Of a DNA stretch of 64,000 nt, positions 42,206 to 50,922 are shown piece after piece. The stretch is from Nocardia sp. XZ_19_385. GTDB taxonomy: Bacteria > Actinomycetota > Actinomycetes > Mycobacteriales > Mycobacteriaceae. The stretch is from the NCBI RefSeq assembly GCF_015355755.1, contig NZ_JACVEE010000003.1, positions 62,001 through 126,000 on the forward strand, written 5' to 3'. Position numbers and translations under genes: made by a program. Each line of letters opens with the position of its first letter. The stretch's first letter is position 1. Below the pieces are notes generated by a model. It worked only from the letters and a program-made list of their open reading frames with translations, was not told where the DNA came from and searched no databases.

Positions 42206-43675
42206 TCAGGCCGCGCGGCGTTGACGCGGTGCGGCCTTGTCGAGTTCGAGCCAGACCCAGCATTGGGTGCAGAACCCGTCGGCGTTGTGCACAGGTTTGA
42301 TCTCGGTGCAGCCCTCACACCGGCCGCGCCGCATCCCTTCGGGCAGTTCCGGTTCGGTACGCCGCCGCGACTGCGACTGCGGCGAGGTAGCCGCGACGGC
42401 GGATTCGGCGACAGGCTCGGGTGCGCCGGGCAAGACCGGGTGCGCGGTGAGGAACTGATCGATGATCTCGGTCAGCCACTGCGGTGCGCGGCGGCGGACC
42501 TCAGCCAGCAGAGCGCGGGCAGCGGAGGGGTAGTGCTCGGCGTAGAACCGGCAGTAGGTGCGGGCGAGGTCGCGGGCGGTGTAGCGGCCGGTCAAGGCGG
42601 GCAGGCCGGGGCGGTCGGCGGCGCGACAGCAGTCGCACAGGCCGTCGTCGCTGAGCATCTGCCCGCCGCGGCTGTGCACGAGATACTGGTCGGCGGTGGG
42701 GCGTTCAATGAAGCAGGACACGCACCGCCAACCCGAGACCGGGATCATCGCGCCGTCGAAGTCGTCGCGGGCGTTGCCCTGGAACGGGATCCGGGCGCGG
42801 CGGTCGGCACCCTCTGCCAGTTGGGTGCGGGCTCCGGCGTAGTCGAGGGCGTCCTCGGTGGGGATCGGCGCGCTGCCATCCAGGGCGCGATCGCGGTTGT
42901 GCTGGTCGGCGACATAGCCGCAGTAGGTGTGTTCCCAACGCTGACGCGCGAGATCGGCGGGCAGCGGCGGCAACTCACCCGGAGTGCGGGGAATCCAGCC
43001 CCGGCGCGCGGCGGCCTCGCTGATCAACCCGCGTGCAGTCAGCTCGGCGACGCGCGCTCGAGCCTGAGCCTCCTCACGGGCCTGGGTGTCGACGAAAAGG
43101 TGCTCGGCGACGTAGGTGGACACGATCGGCGGCTCGACCGGCGCGGGGCGGCGTCTGCCACGCGCGGCGCTGCGCGCGGCGATCTGGCGCGCAGTCATAC
43201 GCGATTTGTCGACTTCGCGGCTCGGCGCGGCGGTGAGCCGGGCGGGCGGGTTGCGCCAGGTGCGGATCGACTGGCGTGGCATTTCGGCGGCGAGCAGCGA
43301 CGCGGTGAGGTTGGCGTGCTCGGCCTCGAGAGTGGTGCCGTTACGGCGCGCGCGTTGCTCGGCGACGAACACCGCATCGGAGCGATCGCGTTGGTAGAGA
43401 CCGGGATCGCTGTCGGGTACCAGCGCCACGAGTCGCGCCTTCACCGTCTCGTCACCGACGCGGTCGGCTTCGCGCCAGCGTGCCTCCAGACGGCGCAGCA
43501 CCGATTCGCGTGGATACAGCGTGAACAGCTCCACAAGCTCATCGAGGAAGGCGCGGTCCTCGTCGGTGGCCAGAGCGAGTGCGTCGGGAAACAACTCGAC
43601 GGCGGTACGGCGGTCGAGGGAGAACATTTCGTGGAGGTCGTCGATGGCGGAGAGGAAGGACTGAGTGTCGGACAC
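42206..43675 (-). CDS. Plasmid zinc-ribbon protein sharing a domain with the relaxase C-terminus
   Basis: The GTG at 43675 follows ACAGGAG. The 489-residue product is helical and basic in its N-terminal half (RMTARQIAARSAARGRRRPA). It then carries a zinc-ribbon (WRCVSCFIERP, DDGLCDCCRAADRPGLPALT) and a second C-terminal one (GRCEGCTEIKP, ADGFCTQCWVWL). The first ribbon is clearly related to that in the relaxase (PCVSCGLERP, DDGLCGECRAENMPGIP). Its role in transfer or replication is unknown, but it probably binds DNA or the relaxase. Confidence 0.75.
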   Translation of the reverse strand: MSDTQSFLSAIDDLHEMFSLDRRTAVELFPDALALATDEDRAFLDELVELFTLYPRESVLRRLEARWREADRVGDETVKARLVALVPDSDPGLYQRDRSDAVFVAEQRARRNGTTLEAEHANLTASLLAAEMPRQSIRTWRNPPARLTAAPSREVDKSRMTARQIAARSAARGRRRPAPVEPPIVSTYVAEHLFVDTQAREEAQARARVAELTARGLISEAAARRGWIPRTPGELPPLPADLARQRWEHTYCGYVADQHNRDRALDGSAPIPTEDALDYAGARTQLAEGADRRARIPFQGNARDDFDGAMIPVSGWRCVSCFIERPTADQYLVHSRGGQMLSDDGLCDCCRAADRPGLPALTGRYTARDLARTYCRFYAEHYPSAARALLAEVRRRAPQWLTEIIDQFLTAHPVLPGAPEPVAESAVAATSPQSQSRRRTEPELPEGMRRGRCEGCTEIKPVHNADGFCTQCWVWLELDKAAPRQRRAA

Positions 43676-43753
43676 GGTGAAGCTCCTGTCTGTGAAGAGA
43701 GCTATGCCTGCGGCACCTCGGCGGGCTGGAAGCCGACGCTTTTCACCAAACGC

Positions 43754-43990
43754 GGGGTGCCGGGCTGGGGTGGGCCCAGCCGAGGGCGACCCGGCCAGGA
43801 CAGCGCCCGACACGACGCGGGAACGCGCCAAAGCGTGCACACGCGAATCTCCGCGCACACCAACCCAACCGGCACGGTCGTTAGCGACGTCGCGCTGGGA
43901 GATTCGTGGGTGCCGGGCGCGGGCCCGTGGCGTGGCGGGTGATGGCCTGGCAGCCCTCGAGCGGCTGGGCCCACCCCAGCCCAGCACCCC
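43754..43990. repeat. Long imperfect inverted repeat
   Basis: The 29-bp outer arms (43754-43782 and 43962-43990) match with one mismatch; their shared core is GGGCTGGGGTGGGCCCAGCC. Inner parts also match in short blocks (CGAGGG, GGCCA, CGAATCTCC) toward a centre near 43870. The element fills most of the 345-bp spacer between the genes at 42206 and 44021. No gene fits inside. It could be a cruciform or replication/transfer site, a large terminator, or a small mobile element. Confidence 0.6.
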
Positions 43991-44020
43991 GCCCCCGCAC
44001 CCAACCCCTCGTTCGTGAAC

Positions 44021-44485
44021 TCAGTTCGGGTTGTCGCGCCGATAAGAGATCTCGAACCCGTCACGGCGGAAGGTGACCACCATCCAGCCACCCAGTTCGG
44101 CGTATTTGCTGATCTCGTGCTGGAGCTGAATGTCGTCGGTGCCGTCGTGCCCGTCGGAGGTGTCGGTGAGGACCAGGTGCTCCACGAAGTGTCGGCCGCC
44201 GATCGGGGTCGAGCCCAACGCCGCCTCGCTGCCTGGACCGAACCCGTGGGCATAGACGCGGAAACTGCCCGCCGCCGGCCGAGCGGGGTCGGCGGGAAGA
44301 CGCGGCCAGCCGGTCGATATCAGATACACCCCGTCGGCTACGACCAGCAGCAACGTCGGATCGACCGGAACCGTGACTGGACCGGGACTATCGACGAAGA
44401 TCTTGTTCTCGTCGGCGTCCATCGCATGCCGTGACAGGGGAAGGACTTCGGGCAGGTGGAACCATAGGTCGACGACGTTGCTCAC
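44021..44485 (-). CDS. Hypothetical protein, paralogue of the next upstream gene
   Basis: The GTG at 44485 forms a GTGA overlap with the upstream gene; AGAAGGGG provides the ribosome binding site. The 154-residue product shares VDLWFHLPEVLPLSRHAMDA and LLLVVADGVYLISTGWPRLP with its neighbour. The layout (hydrophobic strands, HAM motif, DGVYL-S-G) is reminiscent of DUF3085, a plasmid-associated family, but I am not certain. Function unknown. Confidence 0.65.
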   Translation of the reverse strand: MSNVVDLWFHLPEVLPLSRHAMDADENKIFVDSPGPVTVPVDPTLLLVVADGVYLISTGWPRLPADPARPAAGSFRVYAHGFGPGSEAALGSTPIGGRHFVEHLVLTDTSDGHDGTDDIQLQHEISKYAELGGWMVVTFRRDGFEISYRRDNPN

Positions 44486-44943
44486 AAGTGCCCCTTCTGA
44501 TTTCGAGCCGAGTCGGTCTCGGGCCCGGATCGCTGGAAGCCGACCACGATTCCGCGGGGTGAGACCGACAGGGTCATCCACGCCTCGACGCGGGCGTAGG
44601 TGCGGATGAGTCGATGCAACGGCACGCGGTCGCTTTCGCTTTCGCTGGTCAGGTCGAGGTAGTCGGCGAAGTCATCGCCGTGCCCGTCCTCGACCGAGCC
44701 GAAGTCCACCGAGGCCGCGCGTACGTGCCGGACGCCCCAGCGCGGCGGAACGAGATCCGGCGCGACTTGGCGCGGGTAGCCGTTGCTGAACAGGTACACC
44801 CCGTCGTCTCGCGCGAGCACGAGTGCGGGCGGGCAGTGCTGGCCTGGCTCGGTGAAAGGGTTGGCGTGGTAGGGGGAGTTCATCGCGTGTTCGGCCAGCG
44901 GTGCGATCTCGCGCACCGGAAACCACAACTGGAGTCTGTTCAT
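44482..44943 (-). CDS. Hypothetical protein, tandem paralogue
   Basis: The 153-residue product from the ATG at 44943 has LQLWFPVREIAPLAEHAMNS and ALVLARDDGVYLFSNGYPRQ, parallel to the downstream gene. The two clearly derive from duplication and are translationally coupled (GTGA). It is separated from SSB by a strong hairpin. Possibly a DUF3085-type protein. Function unknown. Confidence 0.65.
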   Translation of the reverse strand: MNRLQLWFPVREIAPLAEHAMNSPYHANPFTEPGQHCPPALVLARDDGVYLFSNGYPRQVAPDLVPPRWGVRHVRAASVDFGSVEDGHGDDFADYLDLTSESESDRVPLHRLIRTYARVEAWMTLSVSPRGIVVGFQRSGPETDSARNQKGHL

Positions 44944-44969
44944 CTCAACCTGTTCTGCTCGACAGGGCC

Positions 44970-44999
44970 GGGTCTCGGCACGAGGGTGTGCCGAGACCC
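44970..44999 (-). terminator. 12-bp perfect hairpin after ssb
   Basis: GGGTCTCGGCAC (44970-44981) and GTGCCGAGACCC (44988-44999) form a perfect stem with a 6-base loop, 22 bp beyond the SSB stop on the minus strand. It separates the ParB/SSB transcript from the paralogue pair. Confidence 0.7.
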
Positions 45000-45021
45000 C
45001 GACTGCGGGGTAGCGGGTCGG

Positions 45022-45549
45022 TCAGCTGGCGAGGCGGTCGGTAAACGGGTTAGGCCCGGCGAAGACCGGCACCTCCCACGCCTCGCGCTCCTCACGTGTA
45101 CCGGCCTCGGTCTCGACCGCGGCGACCGCTGCCGAGATCGGCGCGCGCCCGAAACCGTTGCCGCTGTTGCTGCTTCGGCCGGACTTGCGGTTCACTTTCG
45201 CGGTGGCCCAGCGCAGCGAGGGCCCGACCTCGTCGACCTCGAGCTCGAACACGGAGCGCTTCTCGCCCTCGCGGGTTTCATAGGAGCGCTGCTTGAGCCG
45301 CCCGGACACGATCACCCGCGCCCCGGCTGGCAGGTCACTGTCGGCGAGGTTCTCGGCCGCCTCGCGCCAGAGGTTGCAGCGAAGGAACAACGGCGCACCG
45401 TCTTTCCACCCATTGGTGGCTCGGTCGAAAACCCGTGGAGTGGCCGCGACGGTGAAGCTGGCCACCGCCACCCCGGCTGGGGTGAAACGAAGCTCGGGCG
45501 TAGCGGTCAGATTCCCGATGTGGGTAATGACGGTATCGCCGGCGGACAT
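45022..45549 (-). CDS. ssb: Single-stranded DNA-binding protein
   Basis: An OB-fold protein that coats ssDNA during conjugation or replication. The 175-residue product starts at the ATG at 45549, after AGGAAGGAC. Motifs: [80 protein letters not shown]. The C-terminus ends NPFTDRLAS, lacking the usual acidic DDDxPF tip by which SSBs recruit partners, so it may not interact with host repair proteins in the normal way. Confidence 0.92.
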   Translation of the reverse strand: MSAGDTVITHIGNLTATPELRFTPAGVAVASFTVAATPRVFDRATNGWKDGAPLFLRCNLWREAAENLADSDLPAGARVIVSGRLKQRSYETREGEKRSVFELEVDEVGPSLRWATAKVNRKSGRSSNSGNGFGRAPISAAVAAVETEAGTREEREAWEVPVFAGPNPFTDRLAS

Positions 45550-45595
45550 GGGCAGTCCTTCCTGAAAACTGTTGTGCGGGTGGGATGGACGGCCC

Positions 45596-47275
45596 TCAGG
45601 CGGCGAGATCGATGTCGTTGTAATCGATCTCGCCGACGGCGGCCTGCTCCACATCGAGCAACGCGAAGTCGTTGTTCGCGGCGACCTCGGCGAGGAACTT
45701 CAAGTACCGGCCAGTGCTGGCGCCCGCGTCGCGCCACAGCGATTTGCCGATCACGACCTCGTGCTGGGCCATGATCATCGCCATGACGATCACCCACGCG
45801 CGCTGTGGAGTGGCGGTTTCGATTGCGGCGAGCAGGTTCTCGCGGCTGCCGCCGGCACCGAGCCAATGCAGCACCTTGCGCAGATCGTGCAAGTCCAGGC
45901 TGCGGGCGATGGCCTCGGCCACGAACTTCGCTGCCTTGGTCGGTGGGGTCCGCCGCTCCAGGAACTCCTTCACGATCTCGTCGCGGCGCTTGTTGGCGGC
46001 ATCGCCGCGCTTGTTCAACTCGATCACCCGCCGCCGCGCCTGCCGGGCGTCCTCGCGTGCTTCGGCGGCTCGCTGCGCCTCGATCGCGGCGGCGGCTTGC
46101 GCGGCCTCGTCGACGGCCGGTGCTTGCAGGTGCAGGCCGCTCTCAGTGAGCAGCCGGGCAGGAAGGTAGATCAGCGGAGTCCAGCGCTCTCGTTCCTCGA
46201 CCTGGGCGACGTGCAGCAACCCGGGCTCAGCAGTGGCCTCGGCATCGTCCTTGGTGGTCCAGTCGACGGCGCTGCGCTCGACAATCTCCCCGGTGGCCTT
46301 GTTCACCAGATCGGTGGCGTCCTCGCGTTCGAGGTACACCACATATCGTGACGGGTCGGCGTCGACATGCGCGACGGTGAGCGGGCTGCCCTCGGCGTCG
46401 ACCAAGAGTTCGGCGGGCAGGAACTGCGGGTCCTCGCCGGTGGTGTCGGGTTCGGCGGTGAGTACACCGAATCCGCGCGCGCCGTAGGGCACCGACGCGT
46501 GTAGCGTCGCGCGCGCCGCGTCGTGTTCCTTGACGATGCGTTGGGCTTCATACCGGAAGGCGTAGCCCGCGCTGTTGGTCAACCGTTGCACGGCGTCGGT
46601 GTCGCCGAGGGCTTCGTAGTGGCCGATGATCGCGAGCTGTTCGAGACTGAATTGGTGGCCGTCGGCCAGATCGCGGGCGGTCGGTGAGGCTCCGATCTTG
46701 GCGGCGGTCTTGACCTCGTCGCGTTTCATCTGCAACTCGCGTGCGATCCGGGTGGGTTTCGCGCCGAGGTCGAGCATGTAGGCGATGCCGCGGGCTCGGT
46801 CACCCTTGGTCAGCGGGACCCGGCGGTCGTTGAACATCAGCTGGTCGCGGGTGCGGCTGATCTCGCGCTCTTTGTCGGAGATGCCCGTGGGTGCGGGTGT
46901 GATGAATACCGGCACGTACTCGAGGCCGACCTCGGCCGCGATGAGCAGGCGCAGCTGGCCGTCGTAGGCGACGATGCTCCCGTCGGCTTCGCGGGTGGCG
47001 TTGATCGGGTCGCGGACCCCGAATTCCTTGATCGCGGCGACCTGTTCGGGGTGCTCGGCCAGGTCGAAGGTTTTGCGGACGTTGTCAGCCAGGACGACAT
47101 CGGCGACACGTACCCACTTGGCGTCGATCTCGGGCAGATCGGCCGGGAGATCACTGGACTCACCGGTGGTCGTCGCCTCGAGGTGGTCGTCGGTGTCGAT
47201 GGCGTCGGGAACGACGGTCAGTGTGGTGGTGGCGCGGTCGGTTTCGGTTTCGGGCACTACTGCGGTTGCGGGCAT
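45596..47275 (-). CDS. ParB/RepB-like nuclease-domain protein
   Basis: The 559-residue product has the ParB N-terminal domain ([60 protein letters not shown], residues about 55-120). A helix-turn-helix region follows ([33 protein letters not shown]). A long helical part contains a Glu/Arg/Ala-rich coiled coil ([20 protein letters not shown]) and a C-terminal domain. No ParA is adjacent. The length and tail fit actinobacterial plasmid ParB-like proteins, which may act in partition, transfer or gene control. Confidence 0.87.
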   Translation of the reverse strand: MPATAVVPETETDRATTTLTVVPDAIDTDDHLEATTTGESSDLPADLPEIDAKWVRVADVVLADNVRKTFDLAEHPEQVAAIKEFGVRDPINATREADGSIVAYDGQLRLLIAAEVGLEYVPVFITPAPTGISDKEREISRTRDQLMFNDRRVPLTKGDRARGIAYMLDLGAKPTRIARELQMKRDEVKTAAKIGASPTARDLADGHQFSLEQLAIIGHYEALGDTDAVQRLTNSAGYAFRYEAQRIVKEHDAARATLHASVPYGARGFGVLTAEPDTTGEDPQFLPAELLVDAEGSPLTVAHVDADPSRYVVYLEREDATDLVNKATGEIVERSAVDWTTKDDAEATAEPGLLHVAQVEERERWTPLIYLPARLLTESGLHLQAPAVDEAAQAAAAIEAQRAAEAREDARQARRRVIELNKRGDAANKRRDEIVKEFLERRTPPTKAAKFVAEAIARSLDLHDLRKVLHWLGAGGSRENLLAAIETATPQRAWVIVMAMIMAQHEVVIGKSLWRDAGASTGRYLKFLAEVAANNDFALLDVEQAAVGEIDYNDIDLAA

Positions 47276-47312
47276 GCGGACTCCTTGTTCGTACTAGAGC
47301 GGATCGGAGGGG

Positions 47313-47537
47313 TCAGGAAGAGCGACGACGGGTCACCTCGAGCGGGTGCAGGTACAAGATGTCGTGGTCGTCGGCGGTGTAGGCCCAGTGCTGCCCCGAC
47401 CATTCCGGGTAGACCTCGCGCCAGTGTTCGAGCACCGCGGGGACCTGGATGGCATCGACCGAACCGGCAAGACCGGTGTGCTGGAGGCGCTCGTACTCGG
47501 TGCGGTCGACGGTGTGGACCGGGCGAGTTTTGGACAT
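47313..47537 (-). CDS. Hypothetical protein, 74 aa
   Basis: The ATG at 47537 is preceded by AGAGAGGA. The product, with HTVDRTEYERLQHTGLAGSV, EHWREVYPEWSGQHWAYTAD and a His/Arg-rich tail, is soluble and small. It lies upstream of the ParB-like gene in the same direction. No family recognised. Confidence 0.6.
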   Translation of the reverse strand: MSKTRPVHTVDRTEYERLQHTGLAGSVDAIQVPAVLEHWREVYPEWSGQHWAYTADDHDILYLHPLEVTRRRSS

Positions 47538-47671
47538 GCGAATGTTCCTCTCTACGAATGGACTGCGACGAAATCGGGTGGGTGGCCGACGTGGTGATGT
47601 GGCTGCGGTCGAGCACGTCGGCGCTGCGAGCGCGGGGTGGTGGTGCTGTCGTGGTGGAGTTCGTCTGGCCG

Positions 47672-48580
47672 CTAGGGGGTTTCGGCGAGCAGTGCGGACA
47701 GCGCTGTGATGAGTTGCTCGGTGCTGGTGACGCATTGGGCTTGTCGCGCGGCGATGAGTTCGTGACAGCCGCGTGAAGTCGCCGAGGTGATCGGGCCCGG
47801 GACGGCGAAGACCGGACGCCCGATGCGCGCCGCACGCTCGGTGGTGGCTCGGCTGCTGGCGCGCAGACCGGCTTCGACGACCACCACGGCGCGCGACAGG
47901 GCCGCGATCAGCCGGTGGCGGGCGAGCAGCGTCGTCTTCTGCGGGCGGACGCCGGGCGGGTACTCCGAGATGAGCGCGCCGGTGTCGGCGATCTGCTCGA
48001 ACAGCGCCTGGTGTTCGAGCGGGTAAGCGCGATCGAGCCCGCCCCCGATGACCGCCACCGTCACACCGCCCGAGGCCAGGGCAGCCCGGTGGGCGGCAGC
48101 GTCGACGCCGTAGGCGCCACCGGACAGGATTGTCCACCCGTGGCTGGTTGCGGCGGTCACGATCTCGCCGGTGACGTGTTCGCCGTAGGTGCTGCTCGCG
48201 CGGGCACCGACCACGGCCAGTGCCGGTCGCAGAACCTCGTTCAAGGGCCGTCCGCGCACCCACAGTCCGGCCGGCACCATCCACTCCGGGGCGGCGTCGA
48301 AGTCGGACATGTTGGCAAGCGGATTGGCCGGCCATTCGGGGTCGCCGGGGATGACGAACCGGCCACCGAGGCGCTCGATGCGTTCGAGATCGTGGATAGC
48401 GCATTCGAACGCGCCTGCCCACTGTCCCTCGTACAGCTCGTCGATGAGGTTGTTCAGGATCGCGGTGGCGGCTTGGTCGGGGCCCAGCCGCTGGATCAGC
48501 GACAGGTAGGAGGCCGGGTCGCTGGAGGCCCGGCGCGAGAGCACCGCCCACAGGGCGCGCCGCCGGTCGATGCTGGTCAC
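47672..48580 (-). CDS. DprA/Smf-like DNA-processing protein
   Basis: DprA proteins bind incoming ssDNA and load recombinase. The roughly 302-residue product starts at the GTG at 48580, which overlaps the DUF4192 stop (GTGA). It has the Rossmann-like DprA core: LAVVGARASSTYGEHVTGEI, TILSGGAYGVDAAAHRAALA, VAVIGGGLDRAYPLEHQALF, ALISEYPPGVRPQ. On a transfer element it may handle ssDNA on arrival; a role in defence or signalling (SLOG superfamily) is an alternative. Confidence 0.88.
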   Translation of the reverse strand: MTSIDRRRALWAVLSRRASSDPASYLSLIQRLGPDQAATAILNNLIDELYEGQWAGAFECAIHDLERIERLGGRFVIPGDPEWPANPLANMSDFDAAPEWMVPAGLWVRGRPLNEVLRPALAVVGARASSTYGEHVTGEIVTAATSHGWTILSGGAYGVDAAAHRAALASGGVTVAVIGGGLDRAYPLEHQALFEQIADTGALISEYPPGVRPQKTTLLARHRLIAALSRAVVVVEAGLRASSRATTERAARIGRPVFAVPGPITSATSRGCHELIAARQAQCVTSTEQLITALSALLAETP

Positions 48581-49638
48581 GGTTGTACCTCCGGGATAGT
48601 GGCTTGGGCGGCAAGATCGATCCGGAGCCTGATCGCGTCCGCGATGCCGTCCCAGACGACGCTGCGCAGAGGTACCGATGGCGTCGTGGTGCCCAAGGCG
48701 CGCGAAATCGTGCGGGCGAAGCGATGATCGGGCTCGGTGCCGAGCGCGATGTCCAGTGCGCGGCGGGCAAGAGCGTGAGACCCGGCGCGGGCGTAGAGCG
48801 AAAACCCCAGCAGTGCCGCGGGTTCGGCTCGATATGGTTCGGGCAATGCGCGGGTCAGCAGCATCCACATCTGCTCGGCGGTCTGCGCGCACGGATACAG
48901 CGGCAACGCCTTCATGACCGCCGACACCTGCGGATAGCGCAGCGCGATACCGAGTTCGGCCAGCTGATCCGGCGAGAGATCGTGCACCGCCGAGCGCCGC
49001 AGCAACTCGAACACACGCAGCACCAGCGCGGTAAGGACCCGATCACCGGGTTGTTCTGCCGCGCCGCGCAATCGGTGATCCGCGGCGATCGCGCCGGGCA
49101 TCGCGGCACTGACTCGCCGGCGCAGCGCCGGGTCCGGTTCGAGGGACTCTCCGGCGGAGGTCGCGCGAGCTACGGGGGGTGCGGGCAGCCGTCCGTGGCA
49201 TTGCGGGCAGTCGAGGCTGTGCCACGGTGCGCCCTCGACGATCGCGGTCACCGCCCACCAGCTCAACACGCGGACCGGGGTTCCGGCCAGCCGGTGGCGG
49301 AGCCGATCGAGCATGCGGCGTTGGCGACGTTTGTCGCGGGCGCGGCCATGGGTGGCCGAAACGCGGTCATCGACGATCACCGCCACCACACCCGCCGAGC
49401 CCGGACCGGCACTCAGGCGCTCCAGTTCAACAGCGATCTCGCTGTCGGCGAGACGACCGCGGATCGCGATATCGATGTCGATGTCGAAGCGGACCGCCCC
49501 GACCATCACCGTCGGGGCACCGGCCTCGTCGGAGGCCAACAGAGCGAACACCACCGACCGATGCGGGGTGCGGCCCAGAGTTGCGGGCAGGGCGGTGATG
49601 AGCGCGACGGGATCGAGCGTGCGGGCAGACGGCGGCAT
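48577..49638 (-). CDS. DUF4192 family protein
   Basis: The 353-residue product from the ATG at 49638 has the DUF4192 signature: LITALPATLGRTPHRSVVFA near the start, then VRFDIDIDIAIRGRLADSEI, and CPQCHGRLPAPPVA in the middle. The C-terminal helical half is Leu/Arg-rich. The family is nearly restricted to actinobacteria and its function is unknown. It is coupled to the DprA-like gene. Confidence 0.87.
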   Translation of the reverse strand: MPPSARTLDPVALITALPATLGRTPHRSVVFALLASDEAGAPTVMVGAVRFDIDIDIAIRGRLADSEIAVELERLSAGPGSAGVVAVIVDDRVSATHGRARDKRRQRRMLDRLRHRLAGTPVRVLSWWAVTAIVEGAPWHSLDCPQCHGRLPAPPVARATSAGESLEPDPALRRRVSAAMPGAIAADHRLRGAAEQPGDRVLTALVLRVFELLRRSAVHDLSPDQLAELGIALRYPQVSAVMKALPLYPCAQTAEQMWMLLTRALPEPYRAEPAALLGFSLYARAGSHALARRALDIALGTEPDHRFARTISRALGTTTPSVPLRSVVWDGIADAIRLRIDLAAQATIPEVQP

Positions 49639-49748
49639 GCGCGTACTCCTCGGGAGACAGGTGGCAGGACGGGGAGCCGGGGTGAGGGCAGCGACAGTCC
49701 CGGCAGGAATCTGGTGCTGGGTGGCCGGGCGCGGCGTAGGTTCGGGTC

Positions 49749-49979
49749 ATGGCCGAGGAAGAGGAGATCGACCGGTTACGGGCCGAGATCATCGACAGCA
49801 AGCTGGCTGAACTACGGGGCGACCGCGATGAACTACTCGCCGACCTCAGCGGGGCTCGGGGGCCGGATCGGGCGTTGCTGGAACGCCAACTCCAAGACGT
49901 CGACGACCAAATCGCGGCAGTGCTCGACCGCAAAACGCGACCGGCGCACCGCAGGCCACGACCTGATCAGCTGTTCTGA
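49749..49979 (+). CDS. Small coiled-coil protein, 76 aa
   Basis: From the ATG at 49749, the product is almost entirely charged helix (AEEEEIDRLRAEIIDSKLAE, LLERQLQDVDDQIAAVLDRK) with heptad spacing, likely a coiled coil, and a basic Pro/Arg tail. It is divergent from DUF4192. Function unknown. Confidence 0.55.
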   Translation: MAEEEEIDRLRAEIIDSKLAELRGDRDELLADLSGARGPDRALLERQLQDVDDQIAAVLDRKTRPAHRRPRPDQLF

Positions 49980-50324
49980 ATACGCGGCGGCTGCCTGCAC
50001 GCCCACCGCAGGGCGCGGTGAGGGGGGCCTGGGGAGGGCTGGTACCCGAGCAGGTGTGAGTACCGCCCCGCGCCGCGACGCCGATCCTAGGAGGGGTGTG
50101 GAGCGGCGTGGGCTGCATCGATCACGCCCGATAACCCGAACGAGCCGTTCGGTACGATGCGCGGCGACCCCGAGGCGAGTCTAACTGTGCTGCATCACTT
50201 TCAGACTCGACGACGGTGAATGCTGCTCTATTACAGCGGATTTCGGCTTGCCGGAGAGCTAGTGTTCACGCTGGCGGTGTGGGGAGCCAGCAGGTGCGGC
50301 TGCATTTCCCACCGCAGCAGTCTG
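49980..50324. other. 345-bp intergenic stretch without a recognised gene
   Basis: It contains GC-rich sequence in the first half and a less GC-rich second half, with no gene, strong hairpin or RNA I can support. It separates the transfer block from the radical-SAM operon and could contain a terminator for the latter. Confidence 0.45.
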
Positions 50325-50921
50325 TCAGCCCAGATCCCTGGCAGCAGCCGCCTTGCTGACGAACTCGGTGATCGCCTGCAACCCGGGTCGGTATCCCTCG
50401 GTGGTGTCGACCACTAAACCGGCGGCCTCTATCTGCACAGGCACGAAGGTGTCGGCCGCGCGAGCTCCGCTGGCGATCTCGGCGAGGAGGTCGCGGTCGG
50501 CGTGGGCTCTGCGGTGTGGATCGGTTCGTGCCCGGCGGGCGATGCGCTCGTGCAGGACCTCCGCAGGTGCGGTGCAGTGGATGACGCGGATCTCGGCGAA
50601 CTCGGTCAACGGCATCAGGTTGGGTCGCCAGAGCTTGTCCTGGAACGCGGCTTCGGCAACGACGCTGACACCCGCGCGGGCCAGCACGGTCAGGACTGCG
50701 AAAAAAGCATCGAGTGCAGGGATGTTGAGGCCGTCGTAGTTGGGCTCATCGGTGGCGGTGGCCAGGACCATGCCCTGTTTGATCTCGTCGCGGATGATGG
50801 CCGGCACGCCGAGTTCGGTGGCCAGGGCATGGGCGAGGGTGGATTTGCCTGCCCCGGGTGGTCCGCTGACGACGGCGATCACGGGACGCCCCGGGTTTGT
50901 GACCATGGCGCATTCTGGCAC
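50325..50921 (-). CDS. P-loop kinase / zeta-toxin-like NTPase
   Basis: The roughly 198-residue product has VIAVVSGPPGAGKSTLAHAL (Walker A), ATELGVPAIIRDEIKQGMVL, VSVVAEAAFQDKLWRPNLMP, IRVIHCTAPAEVLHERIARR and ARTDPHRRAHADRDLLAEIA. This is the layout of small-molecule kinases of the AAA/zeta-toxin type. It starts at the GTG at 50921 (or ATG 50906), one base after the methyltransferase stop. As last gene of the operon it may phosphorylate the product. Confidence 0.8.
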   Translation of the reverse strand: MPECAMVTNPGRPVIAVVSGPPGAGKSTLAHALATELGVPAIIRDEIKQGMVLATATDEPNYDGLNIPALDAFFAVLTVLARAGVSVVAEAAFQDKLWRPNLMPLTEFAEIRVIHCTAPAEVLHERIARRARTDPHRRAHADRDLLAEIASGARAADTFVPVQIEAAGLVVDTTEGYRPGLQAITEFVSKAAAARDLG

Positions 50922-50922
50922 G

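Noticed and set aside
41519..43942. 807-codon plus-strand open frame
   Set aside because: It covers the candidate oriT spacer, DUF2493 and the zinc-ribbon gene in antisense; there are no motifs, while the minus-strand genes have clear families.
44614..45774. 386-codon plus-strand open frame
   Set aside because: Antisense to SSB and the paralogue pair, which are strongly supported.
49980..50324. Origin of replication with iterons
   Set aside because: The spacer has no tandem repeats or AT-rich block strong enough to support this.
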